Source of the DNA: Polynucleobacter kasalickyi
Lineage (GTDB): Bacteria > Pseudomonadota > Gammaproteobacteria > Burkholderiales > Burkholderiaceae
Assembly: GCF_900176405.1 (NCBI RefSeq)
Contig: NZ_FWXJ01000001.1
Span: 359,852-423,851 of the forward strand
DNA: 64,000 bases
Reading direction: 5' to 3'
Both the position numbers and the translations under genes were made by a program. The notes under the pieces are model-generated. The model did no database searches and had not been told where the DNA came from. It saw only the letters and a list, made by a program, of their open reading frames with translations. Shown piece after piece: positions 25,334-35,385 of this stretch; positions within the stretch are counted from its first letter, which is position 1, and every line of letters begins with the position of its first letter.

Positions 25334-26467
25334 ATGCGTATTACAAAGTCCACCCAATATGGCTTGATGTTGTTAGTACTACTATCTATTAGTGCTTGCA
25401 CGACTTCATTGACGAATGAATCGATTGACTATAAGTCCCAGGGCGAAAAGAAAACACCTAACTTAAGTATTCCCCCTGATTTATCAATCCCAACGGTAGA
25501 TAAAAGATATGGTGTGGCAGATGGTTCAGCCACCTTATCTCAGTACAACGCATCTTCCGTGAGGGTTAAGGACCTTGTCAATAAAAACACAGTAACCCCT
25601 GAGCAAGCCGGTTTTAGGATCGAGCGAGAGGGTAATCGTCGTTGGATTGTTACTCAAAAATCTACCACCGAACTCTACCCTAAAATTAAAAACTTCTGGG
25701 AAGATACTGGCTTTTTATTAGCGACAGACTCACCCAATACTGGCATTATGGAAACGGATTGGGCTGAAAATAGGGCAAATATTCCTGATGATATGGTTCG
25801 TCGATTTCTTGGTAAGACCCTGGAGACGCTGTACTCAACCGGCGAAAGAGATAAATTTAGAACTCGTTTAGAAAAATCTCCAAAGGGCGAGACAGAAATT
25901 TATATTTCTCATAAGGGAGCCAGAGAAGAAATCACTGGTGCCGATAAAAATATGACTAAGTGGACTTCTAGGCCATCAGATCCTGAGTTAGAAGCAGATT
26001 TGTTGGCAAGAATGTTGGTTTATCTAGGAAGTAGTAATGAGTCGGCTAAAGTTGCCGTAAAGACTGCTGTTGATACTGGTAAAGCTCGTGTTTCTAGATT
26101 GCAAGTGATTGATCAAGTTGATGCGCTACTGATTGCCCAAGGCTTTGATCGCGCTTGGCGTGAAGTTGGATTGGGTTTAGATCGGTCAAACTTCTCAGTT
26201 GAAGATCGAGATCGTTCTAAAGGGGTATTTTATGTTCGTTATGTCAGTTCCAATTTAGAGCCTGCTGCTAAACAGGGCTGGTTCTCAAGTCTATTTAGTT
26301 CTTCAAAAGAAGAAGACTTAAAGAAGGCTAAAAAATATCAGGTAATCGTGAAGAGTGTCGATAACAACTCTACTAAGGTGACTGTGTTGGATGAACTTGG
26401 TAATAAAACAACTACCGAGGTTGCAAAGCCAATCTTAACAATCCTTGATCAACAAGTGGTATATTGA
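25334..26467 (+). CDS. bamC: Outer membrane assembly lipoprotein BamC
   Basis: The 377-residue product has a lipoprotein signal peptide ending in lipobox ISAC (Cys at about residue 22). An unstructured stretch containing NLSIPPDLSIPTVDKRYG, the BamA/BamD-binding motif region of BamC, follows. Two helix-grip domains come next, at about 100-215 and 245-377. BamC is a periplasm-facing lipoprotein of the beta-barrel assembly machine. The dapA-bamC order is conserved from E. coli to Burkholderiales. A long hairpin lies just after the stop. Confidence 0.93.
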   Translation: MRITKSTQYGLMLLVLLSISACTTSLTNESIDYKSQGEKKTPNLSIPPDLSIPTVDKRYGVADGSATLSQYNASSVRVKDLVNKNTVTPEQAGFRIEREGNRRWIVTQKSTTELYPKIKNFWEDTGFLLATDSPNTGIMETDWAENRANIPDDMVRRFLGKTLETLYSTGERDKFRTRLEKSPKGETEIYISHKGAREEITGADKNMTKWTSRPSDPELEADLLARMLVYLGSSNESAKVAVKTAVDTGKARVSRLQVIDQVDALLIAQGFDRAWREVGLGLDRSNFSVEDRDRSKGVFYVRYVSSNLEPAAKQGWFSSLFSSSKEEDLKKAKKYQVIVKSVDNNSTKVTVLDELGNKTTTEVAKPILTILDQQVVY

Positions 26468-26491
26468 GAGTATTCACTTAGTGATTCATTG

Positions 26492-26517
26492 ATAGCCCAG
26501 TTCATGAACTGGGCTAT
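26492..26517 (+). terminator. Terminator-like perfect palindrome after bamC
   Basis: ATAGCCCAGTTC (26492-26503) is followed after AT by its exact complement (26506-26517), giving a 12-bp stem 24 bp past the bamC stop. The downstream sequence is TCCTTGTTG, only partly T-rich, so termination strength is uncertain. Confidence 0.65.
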
Positions 26518-26579
26518 TCCTTGTTGATGGCTTTAAAGACTTCATTAGTTATTTTCTTTTGGAAAAGTAAAAAAATATT

Positions 26580-27239
26580 ATGACGATTCGGGTATTGTTG
26601 GTTGATGACTTTCAAATACTTATTTGGGGTATCCAAAAACTGATTGAAAGTGATCAGAACATCGAATTAGTTGGCGTAGCTAACACCCATGAGCAGGCTC
26701 TTTTAGCAGTAGCCTCTCAAAAACCAGACCTTGTTCTGATTAATGCAGCCATGTTAGAGAATGAATCGATTGAATTGATTCCTGAAATCCTAAAGTATGC
26801 TCCAACCAATATCTTGGTTATTTCGGGTACTCTAGAAGATGAATTGCATGATCTGGTGGTGATTAAAGGTGCTAGAGGTATTTTGAATAAAAACGATACC
26901 GCTCAAACCTTACTTAAGGCAATTGATCGGATTCATGCGGGTGAAATTTGGGTGAACCGAAATGCAACCTCAAGAATCCTTTTAGAAATTGCTAAGGCCA
27001 GTACGCCTAAACCAAAAACGGAAGAACAGGTAAAACTAGAGTCTTTAACAAAAAAAGAGCACAAAATTATTCAATCCATTGTTGTGAGTTCTGATAAGAG
27101 TTATAAAGTGATTGCCAGTGAACTGAATATTTCCGAACATACCTTGAGAAATCACCTTGCTGCCATTTATGGCAAAGTTGGTGTCAAGAGTCGTATGGAA
27201 CTTTATGTGTTTTGTTTAGATCATTTAAAGAATACCTAA
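26580..27239 (+). CDS. NarL/FixJ-type response regulator lacking the phospho-acceptor Asp
   Basis: The 219-residue product is a receiver domain (1-120) plus a LuxR-type helix-turn-helix (about 150-215: LTKKEHKIIQSIV, KVIASELNISEHTLRNHLAA IYGKVGVKSR). The acidic pair D9-D10 and the conserved Lys in ILNKND are present. The phospho-acceptor, expected 5 residues after Pro-Asp in KPDLVLINAAM, is Asn55 instead of Asp. It is therefore likely phosphorylation-independent or controlled otherwise. No histidine kinase is adjacent. It is the last gene before the giant peroxidase-RTX gene, which starts 683 bp downstream in the same direction, so it is a good candidate regulator of that locus (inference). 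Confidence 0.88.
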   Translation: MTIRVLLVDDFQILIWGIQKLIESDQNIELVGVANTHEQALLAVASQKPDLVLINAAMLENESIELIPEILKYAPTNILVISGTLEDELHDLVVIKGARGILNKNDTAQTLLKAIDRIHAGEIWVNRNATSRILLEIAKASTPKPKTEEQVKLESLTKKEHKIIQSIVVSSDKSYKVIASELNISEHTLRNHLAAIYGKVGVKSRMELYVFCLDHLKNT

Positions 27240-27922
27240 GAAGATTTTCTAATTTATTCCTTAGTATTCAATCAAGTAGGTACTGCGTAAAAAGTTAAAA
27301 AAAAGCAACAAATTCCAAATTAATTTAAAAATTTATATTAATTATTTATTACAGTAATAAATAAGTTTTATTGGATTTAAATTTTATAGTACAAAAGTAC
27401 TATATTTTAGTTGCTGGTTATTTCCTTTATTTTATTGGCGATAAGGGAAATATTGAAGTGTAATTGCTTGAATTAAATAATTTAAGTAATTAAATCTACT
27501 AAAAATAGTAGTTATTTAAAGCAGAAAAATAAGTAGTACAAGCCCATATTCATGGCACTCATCCCTCCGTATTATCAAAATCATAGAAGTCCTACATGCG
27601 TTTTTCTTTTGTATTGAACTTCAGATATTAGAAATTGTTGTACTTTTGGGCTTACTTTTTGCCCTGCATTTTGCAGTAACGTTTTTTTAACTTTGACATT
27701 ATAAAAAATTTAATCAAAGAAAATCTGTTAGCAAGGTTGTACAAAAGCAGGTATTTTTTCAATTAAATTTCAATAATTTCACAAACCATTTCTATATGGT
27801 TCGCTCTGTGAAAAATCTCAAGGTTAGAACAACAAGATTTAAAGATTAAATCGATCTTTGATTGATTTAATTTGTTTGGATTGAAAGCATTCTTTATAAA
27901 ACTTTTAAATTAAGGATTAATC
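27240..27922. other. Long AT-rich leader region before the giant secreted protein gene
   Basis: This 683-bp stretch has no gene I can support. It is strongly A/T-rich and contains several related short words (GTACAAAAG near 27390 and 27738, GTACTTTTG near 27640), a 20-bp dyad at 27385-27404, and a good ribosome-binding site at its end (AAGGA before 27923). A long 5' untranslated region with regulator sites is the likely content. Confidence 0.5.
27385..27404. promoter_or_regulatory. 20-bp dyad TATAGTAC-AAAA-GTACTATA
   Basis: Two perfect 8-bp arms flank AAAA. It lies between the LuxR-type regulator and the giant gene, about 520 bp upstream of the latter. The geometry suits a dimeric helix-turn-helix regulator. 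No direct evidence of function. Confidence 0.4.
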
Positions 27923-30900
27923 ATGGCTGGATCTACTACCTACGCACTACGCCCTTGGTCTTTTAACACTGGCGATATGTCATTTTTATACAGTCAAGCA
28001 ACTTTTATTCCGTTGTTTGATTCCCTCGGTAATCCCATTATCAATTGGGATGGTACGACGAGTGCATACCTCTCCAACGGTACACTCATTCCTGGAACTA
28101 CTAGAGTTGACGCAGCAGGCAACAACCTCAACGTGAACCAGTACGGTGTTTCATACGTCTCAGTAACTGATATTTCTGGACTTAGAAATTTAACTGGTCA
28201 AAACAATAATTTAACAGCTGGTCAAACACATTGGGGTCAAGTGAATTTACCTTTCCCAAGAATTGTGGCAGCTGACTTTGGTAACTATTTAAAACCAGCA
28301 GATCCAACTACAGGAGTTGGTGGCCCTACGTTAACTGATGTTGGTGGAGCTCAAGTGCAAGCAGTTGACTCGTATGGCTATGCAATGACAGATGCGCTTG
28401 GAAACCCGATCTTAACTGCTGGTACTGGTGCATTTACTCTAACTGGTGGCCTGAATCAAAACTTAACGCCAATTGCCACAGCAAACTCTGGATCTGCTTT
28501 TGATGTAGCCGCAGCGGCTCAAGCAAACAGTGCTACTTACATTGATTCAGGTGCTTTCTTCGCAAAACAATTCGACTACACCAAGGTTACTTTCGCTACT
28601 GACTATTTAACCACTGGTTCTGGCGGATACTCAAGCAATGGTTCACAAGGTCAAGCAACAACAACTCCATTATCTGTTACCCAAGCAAGTGTAGTGGACT
28701 ATACGCCGCGTATGATCAGTCTTGATACAACAACTGCTGGTGTGACTTTCGCAAAAGATGCCAACGGTAAGATTGTATTTAATGAAGGGGTAGCACAGGT
28801 CACTGACTGGGGGCAATTAGATGCAACGACTGGTTTAGGTCAAGTTGATTATCAAAACTTGTCAGGTAATACAGTGGTGACTAATCACAACTTAACTGTG
28901 TTCAAGCATGTGTTACAAGGTGGTACATGGGTAGCCACAAAGACGCCATTTACAATTACCAATACTCAAGCTGCATTACATTTTGCTGATGGCTCCGTAG
29001 TTATCGATCCTGTTACACACAATCCAATCGTAATTGATGGTTCCAACTTATTAATGGTTGATCCTGTTACTGGTGCAGTTACCCCAACTGCATTTACAAA
29101 TGGTGCCGCAGCTCACTATTCAAATGGTGTTGCTATCACTGATCCAACTGCATTAAATCCACAAACATTCCAGCCAACCAATGCTCCTATTACTTTAAGT
29201 GCAATTGCTGCTCATCAAGAACAGTTCATCGGTGGTATTAACCCAGGTGTTGCTCCAAACAACGGTTACTTTGCATTATTTGGTCAATTCTTTGACCATG
29301 GCCTTGATTTTATTGGTAAGGGTGCTCAACAAACTACTGTGAAGATTGCATTAGCAACTTCAGATCCGCTTTATATTGCCCCAGGTAATCCATTGGATGG
29401 TTTTGGTGGTCAAGGTAACACTTCCATGACGATTAACCGTGCAAACGTTGCTGGCTTTGATACAACAGGCCCAACTGCTGGTGATCCAAATTATGTCAAC
29501 CATTCTTCACCTTATATTGATCAGTCACAGACTTATGGTTCAGACAATTCAAAAATCTCTATTCTCCGTGAATGGGTAAGTTCAGATGGTGGCAAAACAT
29601 TCCACGCAGGTGCTAGTTTATTGGATGGTCATACTGCGCAAACTTGGACAGATGGATTAGGTCAAGTAACTGACTCAACCTTGCCAACCTTAAATGAGCT
29701 CCGTGCCCATTTAGTTGCAACTGGTCGTGATGATTTGAACTGGGATGATATCTCTGGCCTCAGAAACCGTGATGCAAGTGGTCATGTAATTACGGGCGCT
29801 GGCGCAGGTACCGGCGACGCCATTATTTTAGATATGAACCCGCACTTTGATGCGACACATTTTGCAACTTGGACAACGAAGCCTCCAGTACTCGCTACAT
29901 TAACTGGTGCAGCTGCTGGAGTGGCTACTGCAACAAACATTATTCAGGCGATTAACGCACAAGCGATTGCTGATAAACTTGCGTTCGCAGCTGGTGGTGG
30001 TGTTTACAGTGCAAGCAATCCTGTCGGCACTATTTCTATGGGTAACATCATGATTGGTGCAGGTCCAGGAATGGCCAGCCTTTCAGACATCATTGACTTT
30101 GCAACATTCCAACCGAAAGCAGGTTTATCCTCTGCAATGACTGCTTTGGTTAAAGAGTTGTTAATTGAGTCGATTGGTGATCACTACGTTGCTGGTGACG
30201 GTCGTGCGAACGAAAACGTTGGTTTAACTTCCATTCACCATGTATGGCACGAAGAGCATAACTATCAAGTAGCGGTGATTGAGCAGTCGATTCAAGATCA
30301 AGATACACAAGCTGTAATCAATGGTGATACAAGTCACGATACATTACACAAATGGCAAATCGCTACTGCATTTAAAGATGCAAATGGTAATTATTTGGAA
30401 AGCGCTAATGGTGCAATCAACTGGGATTCTGAGAAGATTTTCAACGCTGCAAAAATTACTGTTGAAATGGAATACCAGCACGTTGCAGTGGACCAATATT
30501 CAAGATCCGTTACTCCAGATATTCCTGAGTTTGTTGGTTACAACTCTAGCTTAAATGCCAACGTTACCAACGAGTATGGTCAAGTAGCCTTCCGTTTCGG
30601 TCACTCAACACTACGTGAAACCATTGACACAATGGATCCTACAGGTGGTTTGTCTGGCAAGATCATGAGCTATGCCCTCAAAGATGCATTCTTAAATCCT
30701 GCTCTTTATTCTGAAGTTGGTGCTGGTGCGATTACCCTCGGTATGACCCATCAACAAATGAATGAAGTCGATGAGTTCTTAACTCCAGCGATGAACCAAG
30801 GTTTACTCGGTCAACCACTCGACCTCGCTGCAATTAATATTGCTCGTGGCCGTGATATGGGTTTACCAACCTTGAATGATATGAGAGTTGCAATCGGTAA

Positions 30901-33900
30901 AGCTGCCTATCAGAACTGGTCAGATTTCGGTAGCCACATGTTGCACTCGTCCAATTTAGCTGGCTTTATTGCCGCTTACTCAATGGATGGTGACATTGAT
31001 CGTGCTAATGCGTTAATCGACGTTTATAACGGCGGTGTTGACAGCGTATATGGTTACACATATCAAAGTGCTAACGATTTCATGACGAATAATCATGACG
31101 TCAATCAAGTGGATGCTTGGTTAGGTGGCTTAGCCGAACAACACGTGCTTGGTGGTCTTTTAGGTGAAACTTTCAACTACATCTTCCTTGATCAAATCGA
31201 AAGATTGATGGACGGTGATCGCTTCTATTACTTGTATCGATTATCTGGTTTACAGATTAACGAACAGATGGTCAACGAGCAGTTCAAAGATATCGTTGAA
31301 CGTAATACTGGTTTAACCCATTTGAATGGTAACGTATTCGCCTATGCAGATGCCTACTATGATATGGGTCAACAAGCTTCTTCCTCCAATATTGTTGTTC
31401 AAGGTCGTGAACACAAGTATGCTGATGTCATGGCGACTTACGAAGCAGCCAATACTACTGCTCCTCAACAACATGTAGGTATTTATAGTGTTGGTTCAAG
31501 CTCTACTGGTGGTGTGAATGCTGAATTAGGTAATGGCGTTATTAAGTCGATCACAACAGTAATTCATAACGATGGTGCCCAAAACTTAACAGTTTCTGAC
31601 GTTAATAATCAGTTAGCAGGTGCTGTCTTATCAACGATTTCTGAGAAGTATGTTTATGACGTGCGTCCTGATGTGATGCACGGTCAAGCTGCTCTTGATG
31701 GCATGCCAGTGTCAGGTGATGGTTCCAATGAGGTATTAGTAGGTACTAACTATGACGATGTTGTCTTCATGGGTGAGGGTGATGATACTGCTTATGGTGA
31801 TGGTGGCAATGACATCATCTACGGTGGTGGCGGTATGGACAAACTGTATGGTGGTGCCGGTAACGATACGATGTACGGTGGCGAAGGCCCTGACGTGATT
31901 GATGGCGGTGCTGGTGATGATGTCATTTTCGGTGACGCATCTGGTACAGCGATGAACGGAACTGACCAGTTAATTGGTGGTTTTGGTAACGATACCATCT
32001 ACGGTGGTATTGGTATTGATAAAATTTCTGGCGAAGCTGGCGATGATGTGATTTATGGTGGTGCTGATACAGACCCATTCACCCATGCTGGTGATGGTAA
32101 CGACTACATTGATGGTGGTACAAGTGGTGACTTACTCTGGGGTGATGCTGGAGATGACGTAATTGTTGGTGGTGCTGACCAAGACGTACTCTCTGGTGGT
32201 TCTGGTGATGACATTCTTCGTCCAGGTGCTCCTTCACAAGCTTTAGTTGGTGCTGGTGTGGATGAAGTTGTTGGTGGTTTAGGAATTACTACTGAAACTG
32301 CGGCTGACATTGGCTTCAATATTATGGACTTGTCAGATTGGGGTGCTGGTGCTCCTGGTGTCGTGGCTGACTTCTCTACACAAGCTGCTCCTGCTGTATC
32401 CATCAAAGGAACTGCAACAGACTTCCCAGCATGGTTCCAGATTCAAGGTATTGTGGCAACAGCTAACAATGACACAATCATTGGTGATGATGTTGGTAAC
32501 TGGTTAATCGGTGGATCTGGTAATGACACAATTAGTGGTGGTGGTGGTAACGACATCATCGTTGGTAATCATGTTCGCTTAGATTCATTAATTGGTAACT
32601 ATCAAGTTGGTGGTGTTCAAGCGACTTATGATTACACAGCCTTCGATACGGCCACTCATAGAGCTGGTACTGGAGTTTACGGTCAGGGTGGCGTAGCTGC
32701 AACTTTAGCAACAACTGGCGACTTGATTGATCAAGCAAATGCAGTAGCTGGATCACATTTGTTTGATAAGCATTTCACTGACATGTTGAAGTCAGCAATG
32801 TTTAAAGATACAGTGCTCGGCAATGATATGGTGAATTCAAATGGAACGGGTCTCGGTGCAGATACTGCTGTCTATACTGGTAGATTCCAAGACTATAATT
32901 TCAAAGGTGTACTAGTTAATACTTCACATGAAGGTTCATTGCTTGGTATTTTAATTAGTGACAAGATTGCGAGCGTTGGTGGTCAGCAAGTTGACGTTGT
33001 GGTCGAAAACGGCGGTACTGCTGGTGGTTCTGACTTGTTAGTTGGTATGACGTATATTCAGTTCTCTGATCAAAGAGTATTGGTTTCTGAATTATTAGGT
33101 CCAAGATTTACTAACGTAGTAGCTTCAACGTCCATTAACGAAAACTCAACTGCAACCATTGAGACTTTTGGAGTTTCATTAGCTTCAGGTAACCCACTAA
33201 GCGTAAGACTCGGTAATTCCGCTGATGATGCAAACTTCACATTAGTGAATAATGGTAACGGTACTTATTCATTGAAGGCGAACGGTACTGGTCTGAACTA
33301 TGAGAATCTAACGCACTTTGGTACAACTCCTTATAACGTAGATATTATTGCTACTGATACGGTTTCAGGTGCCTATAACGTGACGAATATCGCCGTATCA
33401 GCAATTAACGTGAACGAAGCTGCAACTGGTAGTATTGCGTTGACAGGTGCGTATACAGCTTCTACTGCAGCAGTTGGTTCTTCTGTTGCTGTGACTGTAA
33501 ATGCGCTCAATGCCTTACTCGACCCTGATCTAGTCAGAGCAGGTGCAACGACTGGTTTAGTAGTTGACCAGCCTCTCAGCAGAGCAAATCCACAACCAGT
33601 CAACACGTCTAATCCGTATCAGTGGCAGTCTTCTACCAACGGTACAACTTGGACAAACGTTAATCTTCAAACGAACCCTGCGTTATCTGTAAATTCTGGT
33701 AATGCGGTTACCCAGTACCGTACGACTACAAGCTATACAGATGTGTTTGGAACTCACAATTCAACCAATGATACGAAGACTGTTTCTGGTGTAACTATCC
33801 TCGGTACCAACAATGCTGTTATAGATAACATTACTGGTTCAGCGAATGCAGATATCATCCTAGGATTTGCTGGTAACGACGTAATTAACGGCTTCCAAGG

Positions 33901-35251
33901 TGCTGATACAGTCGATGGTGGTGTTGGTACAGACCGCTTGAATCTTGGACTATTAAACGGTGCTTATACAACCGATTTAAGTAATGCCACTGATGCACAA
34001 TTGACTGGTATTGAGCAAATCTACTCTAGCACTGGTATTGCTGGTGTAGCGCAATTTAATTTGGACCTCAGTAAGCAATCTGAGAACCTATTAATTGATA
34101 CTACAGGTAATGGTGGAACATTTATTGTTCAGATTGGCGGTGTCGATAAGATTACCGTTGGTACTGGTGTAGAAACCATCTCGACTGGTCGTGCAAACGA
34201 TACGATCGTAGGTTTTGCAGCTGGTGATACGGTGGATGGTGGTACACAGACAGATACAATCGAAATCAACTCTGCAAGAGATGCTTTAGCAATCTCAGCA
34301 GCTGTTAATGCGGCTGTAGTGAACGTTGAAGTCATCTCCGCTGCAAATGCTGCTGCTGGTGTAACTATTGATTTGACGAATCAGACTGAATCGTTTACTT
34401 CAATTAATGGTAGCGCTTTTGCTGACATGATTACTGGCGCTACTTCTACTACTAACAAAATCTATGCTGGAGCTGGTAACGATACGATTAATGGTTACTC
34501 AAACGCAGCAACAGTAGATGGTGGAGCTGGTACCGATACGATTAAAGTATTCACAACGACTGATGCTTCTAACGTATCTAATGCGACAGCGGCAAGACTA
34601 TTGAATATCGAAGTATTAGATTTCTCAAGCGTTAATGCTGGTGTAACAGTTCGTATGGCTAACATGGCTAACTCAACTACCCTCAAGTATGTAGGTTCTG
34701 GATTTGCTGATACTTTGGCTGCTCATAATACTGCTACAACGAATACTGGTGATACTTTGGTCGGTGGTGCAGGTAATGACTCCCTAGCAGGTGGAACTGG
34801 ACATGATACTTTTGCATTCGAGACAACTGCAGCAGGTAACGGTTTAGATACTATTACCGGCTTTACTAAAACAGGTGCAGCTTTCGATACGTTGCAAGTT
34901 TCATCATTCTTGACGAATTTAAATGCGACGAATGTTTTCAGTAATGGATCATCTACCGCAAACGTAGCTGCTTCTGCATATGACCAACACGTTGTATTGA
35001 TTAATTCAACAGTTGATTTGTCAAACTCTGCAAACTGGAGTGGTATTTTCGGTAACGGTGCTGGTCATTTAGGTGCTTTCACAAATGATACGCAAAAAGC
35101 GGTATTGATTGAAGGTACTACTGGTAACAATACAGGTACTGACAAGATGTACTACGTAAGCTATAGTGGTGGAGCAATGCACGTAGATCAAGTAGCAAGT
35201 TTAGTTGGTGTTGGTCAGTTTACAGCTGGCACTGATGTACACGTTGCTTAA
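27923..35251 (+). CDS. Giant secreted animal-type haem peroxidase with RTX calcium-binding repeats
   Basis: The 2442-residue product has no Sec signal peptide and ends like a type I secretion substrate. An animal haem peroxidase domain spans about residues 450-1110. Distal FGQFFDHGLDF is near 453-463, catalytic Arg lies in GDGRANENVGLTSIHHVWH (about 755-775), proximal AFRFGHS is near 889, and IARGRDMGLPTLND is near 972. RTX nonapeptides (GGAGNDTMYGG type) cluster at about 1285-1430 and 1525-1550, with weaker sets at 1980-2010, 2180-2190 and 2280-2300. A cadherin-like segment (about 1730-1830) lies between. AAGGA precedes the ATG. Such proteins form hypohalous acids or act as adhesins in known relatives. 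The downstream ABC/HlyD/TolC genes are the natural exporter. Confidence 0.92.
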   Translation: MAGSTTYALRPWSFNTGDMSFLYSQATFIPLFDSLGNPIINWDGTTSAYLSNGTLIPGTTRVDAAGNNLNVNQYGVSYVSVTDISGLRNLTGQNNNLTAGQTHWGQVNLPFPRIVAADFGNYLKPADPTTGVGGPTLTDVGGAQVQAVDSYGYAMTDALGNPILTAGTGAFTLTGGLNQNLTPIATANSGSAFDVAAAAQANSATYIDSGAFFAKQFDYTKVTFATDYLTTGSGGYSSNGSQGQATTTPLSVTQASVVDYTPRMISLDTTTAGVTFAKDANGKIVFNEGVAQVTDWGQLDATTGLGQVDYQNLSGNTVVTNHNLTVFKHVLQGGTWVATKTPFTITNTQAALHFADGSVVIDPVTHNPIVIDGSNLLMVDPVTGAVTPTAFTNGAAAHYSNGVAITDPTALNPQTFQPTNAPITLSAIAAHQEQFIGGINPGVAPNNGYFALFGQFFDHGLDFIGKGAQQTTVKIALATSDPLYIAPGNPLDGFGGQGNTSMTINRANVAGFDTTGPTAGDPNYVNHSSPYIDQSQTYGSDNSKISILREWVSSDGGKTFHAGASLLDGHTAQTWTDGLGQVTDSTLPTLNELRAHLVATGRDDLNWDDISGLRNRDASGHVITGAGAGTGDAIILDMNPHFDATHFATWTTKPPVLATLTGAAAGVATATNIIQAINAQAIADKLAFAAGGGVYSASNPVGTISMGNIMIGAGPGMASLSDIIDFATFQPKAGLSSAMTALVKELLIESIGDHYVAGDGRANENVGLTSIHHVWHEEHNYQVAVIEQSIQDQDTQAVINGDTSHDTLHKWQIATAFKDANGNYLESANGAINWDSEKIFNAAKITVEMEYQHVAVDQYSRSVTPDIPEFVGYNSSLNANVTNEYGQVAFRFGHSTLRETIDTMDPTGGLSGKIMSYALKDAFLNPALYSEVGAGAITLGMTHQQMNEVDEFLTPAMNQGLLGQPLDLAAINIARGRDMGLPTLNDMRVAIGKAAYQNWSDFGSHMLHSSNLAGFIAAYSMDGDIDRANALIDVYNGGVDSVYGYTYQSANDFMTNNHDVNQVDAWLGGLAEQHVLGGLLGETFNYIFLDQIERLMDGDRFYYLYRLSGLQINEQMVNEQFKDIVERNTGLTHLNGNVFAYADAYYDMGQQASSSNIVVQGREHKYADVMATYEAANTTAPQQHVGIYSVGSSSTGGVNAELGNGVIKSITTVIHNDGAQNLTVSDVNNQLAGAVLSTISEKYVYDVRPDVMHGQAALDGMPVSGDGSNEVLVGTNYDDVVFMGEGDDTAYGDGGNDIIYGGGGMDKLYGGAGNDTMYGGEGPDVIDGGAGDDVIFGDASGTAMNGTDQLIGGFGNDTIYGGIGIDKISGEAGDDVIYGGADTDPFTHAGDGNDYIDGGTSGDLLWGDAGDDVIVGGADQDVLSGGSGDDILRPGAPSQALVGAGVDEVVGGLGITTETAADIGFNIMDLSDWGAGAPGVVADFSTQAAPAVSIKGTATDFPAWFQIQGIVATANNDTIIGDDVGNWLIGGSGNDTISGGGGNDIIVGNHVRLDSLIGNYQVGGVQATYDYTAFDTATHRAGTGVYGQGGVAATLATTGDLIDQANAVAGSHLFDKHFTDMLKSAMFKDTVLGNDMVNSNGTGLGADTAVYTGRFQDYNFKGVLVNTSHEGSLLGILISDKIASVGGQQVDVVVENGGTAGGSDLLVGMTYIQFSDQRVLVSELLGPRFTNVVASTSINENSTATIETFGVSLASGNPLSVRLGNSADDANFTLVNNGNGTYSLKANGTGLNYENLTHFGTTPYNVDIIATDTVSGAYNVTNIAVSAINVNEAATGSIALTGAYTASTAAVGSSVAVTVNALNALLDPDLVRAGATTGLVVDQPLSRANPQPVNTSNPYQWQSSTNGTTWTNVNLQTNPALSVNSGNAVTQYRTTTSYTDVFGTHNSTNDTKTVSGVTILGTNNAVIDNITGSANADIILGFAGNDVINGFQGADTVDGGVGTDRLNLGLLNGAYTTDLSNATDAQLTGIEQIYSSTGIAGVAQFNLDLSKQSENLLIDTTGNGGTFIVQIGGVDKITVGTGVETISTGRANDTIVGFAAGDTVDGGTQTDTIEINSARDALAISAAVNAAVVNVEVISAANAAAGVTIDLTNQTESFTSINGSAFADMITGATSTTNKIYAGAGNDTINGYSNAATVDGGAGTDTIKVFTTTDASNVSNATAARLLNIEVLDFSSVNAGVTVRMANMANSTTLKYVGSGFADTLAAHNTATTNTGDTLVGGAGNDSLAGGTGHDTFAFETTAAGNGLDTITGFTKTGAAFDTLQVSSFLTNLNATNVFSNGSSTANVAASAYDQHVVLINSTVDLSNSANWSGIFGNGAGHLGAFTNDTQKAVLIEGTTGNNTGTDKMYYVSYSGGAMHVDQVASLVGVGQFTAGTDVHVA

Positions 35252-35307
35252 TCAAGTAGAACGAAGAAGAAATACGTGTAGTACTGAAAAGTTGTAGAAG
35301 TCATAAG

Positions 35308-35339
35308 AAGTCCCTGAAGCAATTCAGGGACTTTTTTAT
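35308..35339 (+). terminator. Intrinsic terminator after the giant gene
   Basis: AAGTCCCTGAA (35308-35318) pairs perfectly with TTCAGGGACTT (35323-35333) around a 4-nt GCAA loop and runs straight into a T-tract. It is a strong Rho-independent terminator 57 bp after the stop, separating this transcript from the glycosyltransferase gene. Confidence 0.9.
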
Positions 35340-35385
35340 TGGTAAAATAAAAAATAGTCTTTAAATATTAATACTTTGGTCGCTT

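Noticed and set aside
32104..32406. 100-codon leftward frame inside the giant gene
   Set aside because: It is the antisense of RTX repeats, whose Gly/Asp codons make long open antisense frames.
31780..32560. DNA-level tandem repeat in the giant gene
   Set aside because: The repetition is explained by RTX nonapeptide codons; it is a protein repeat and not a separate element.
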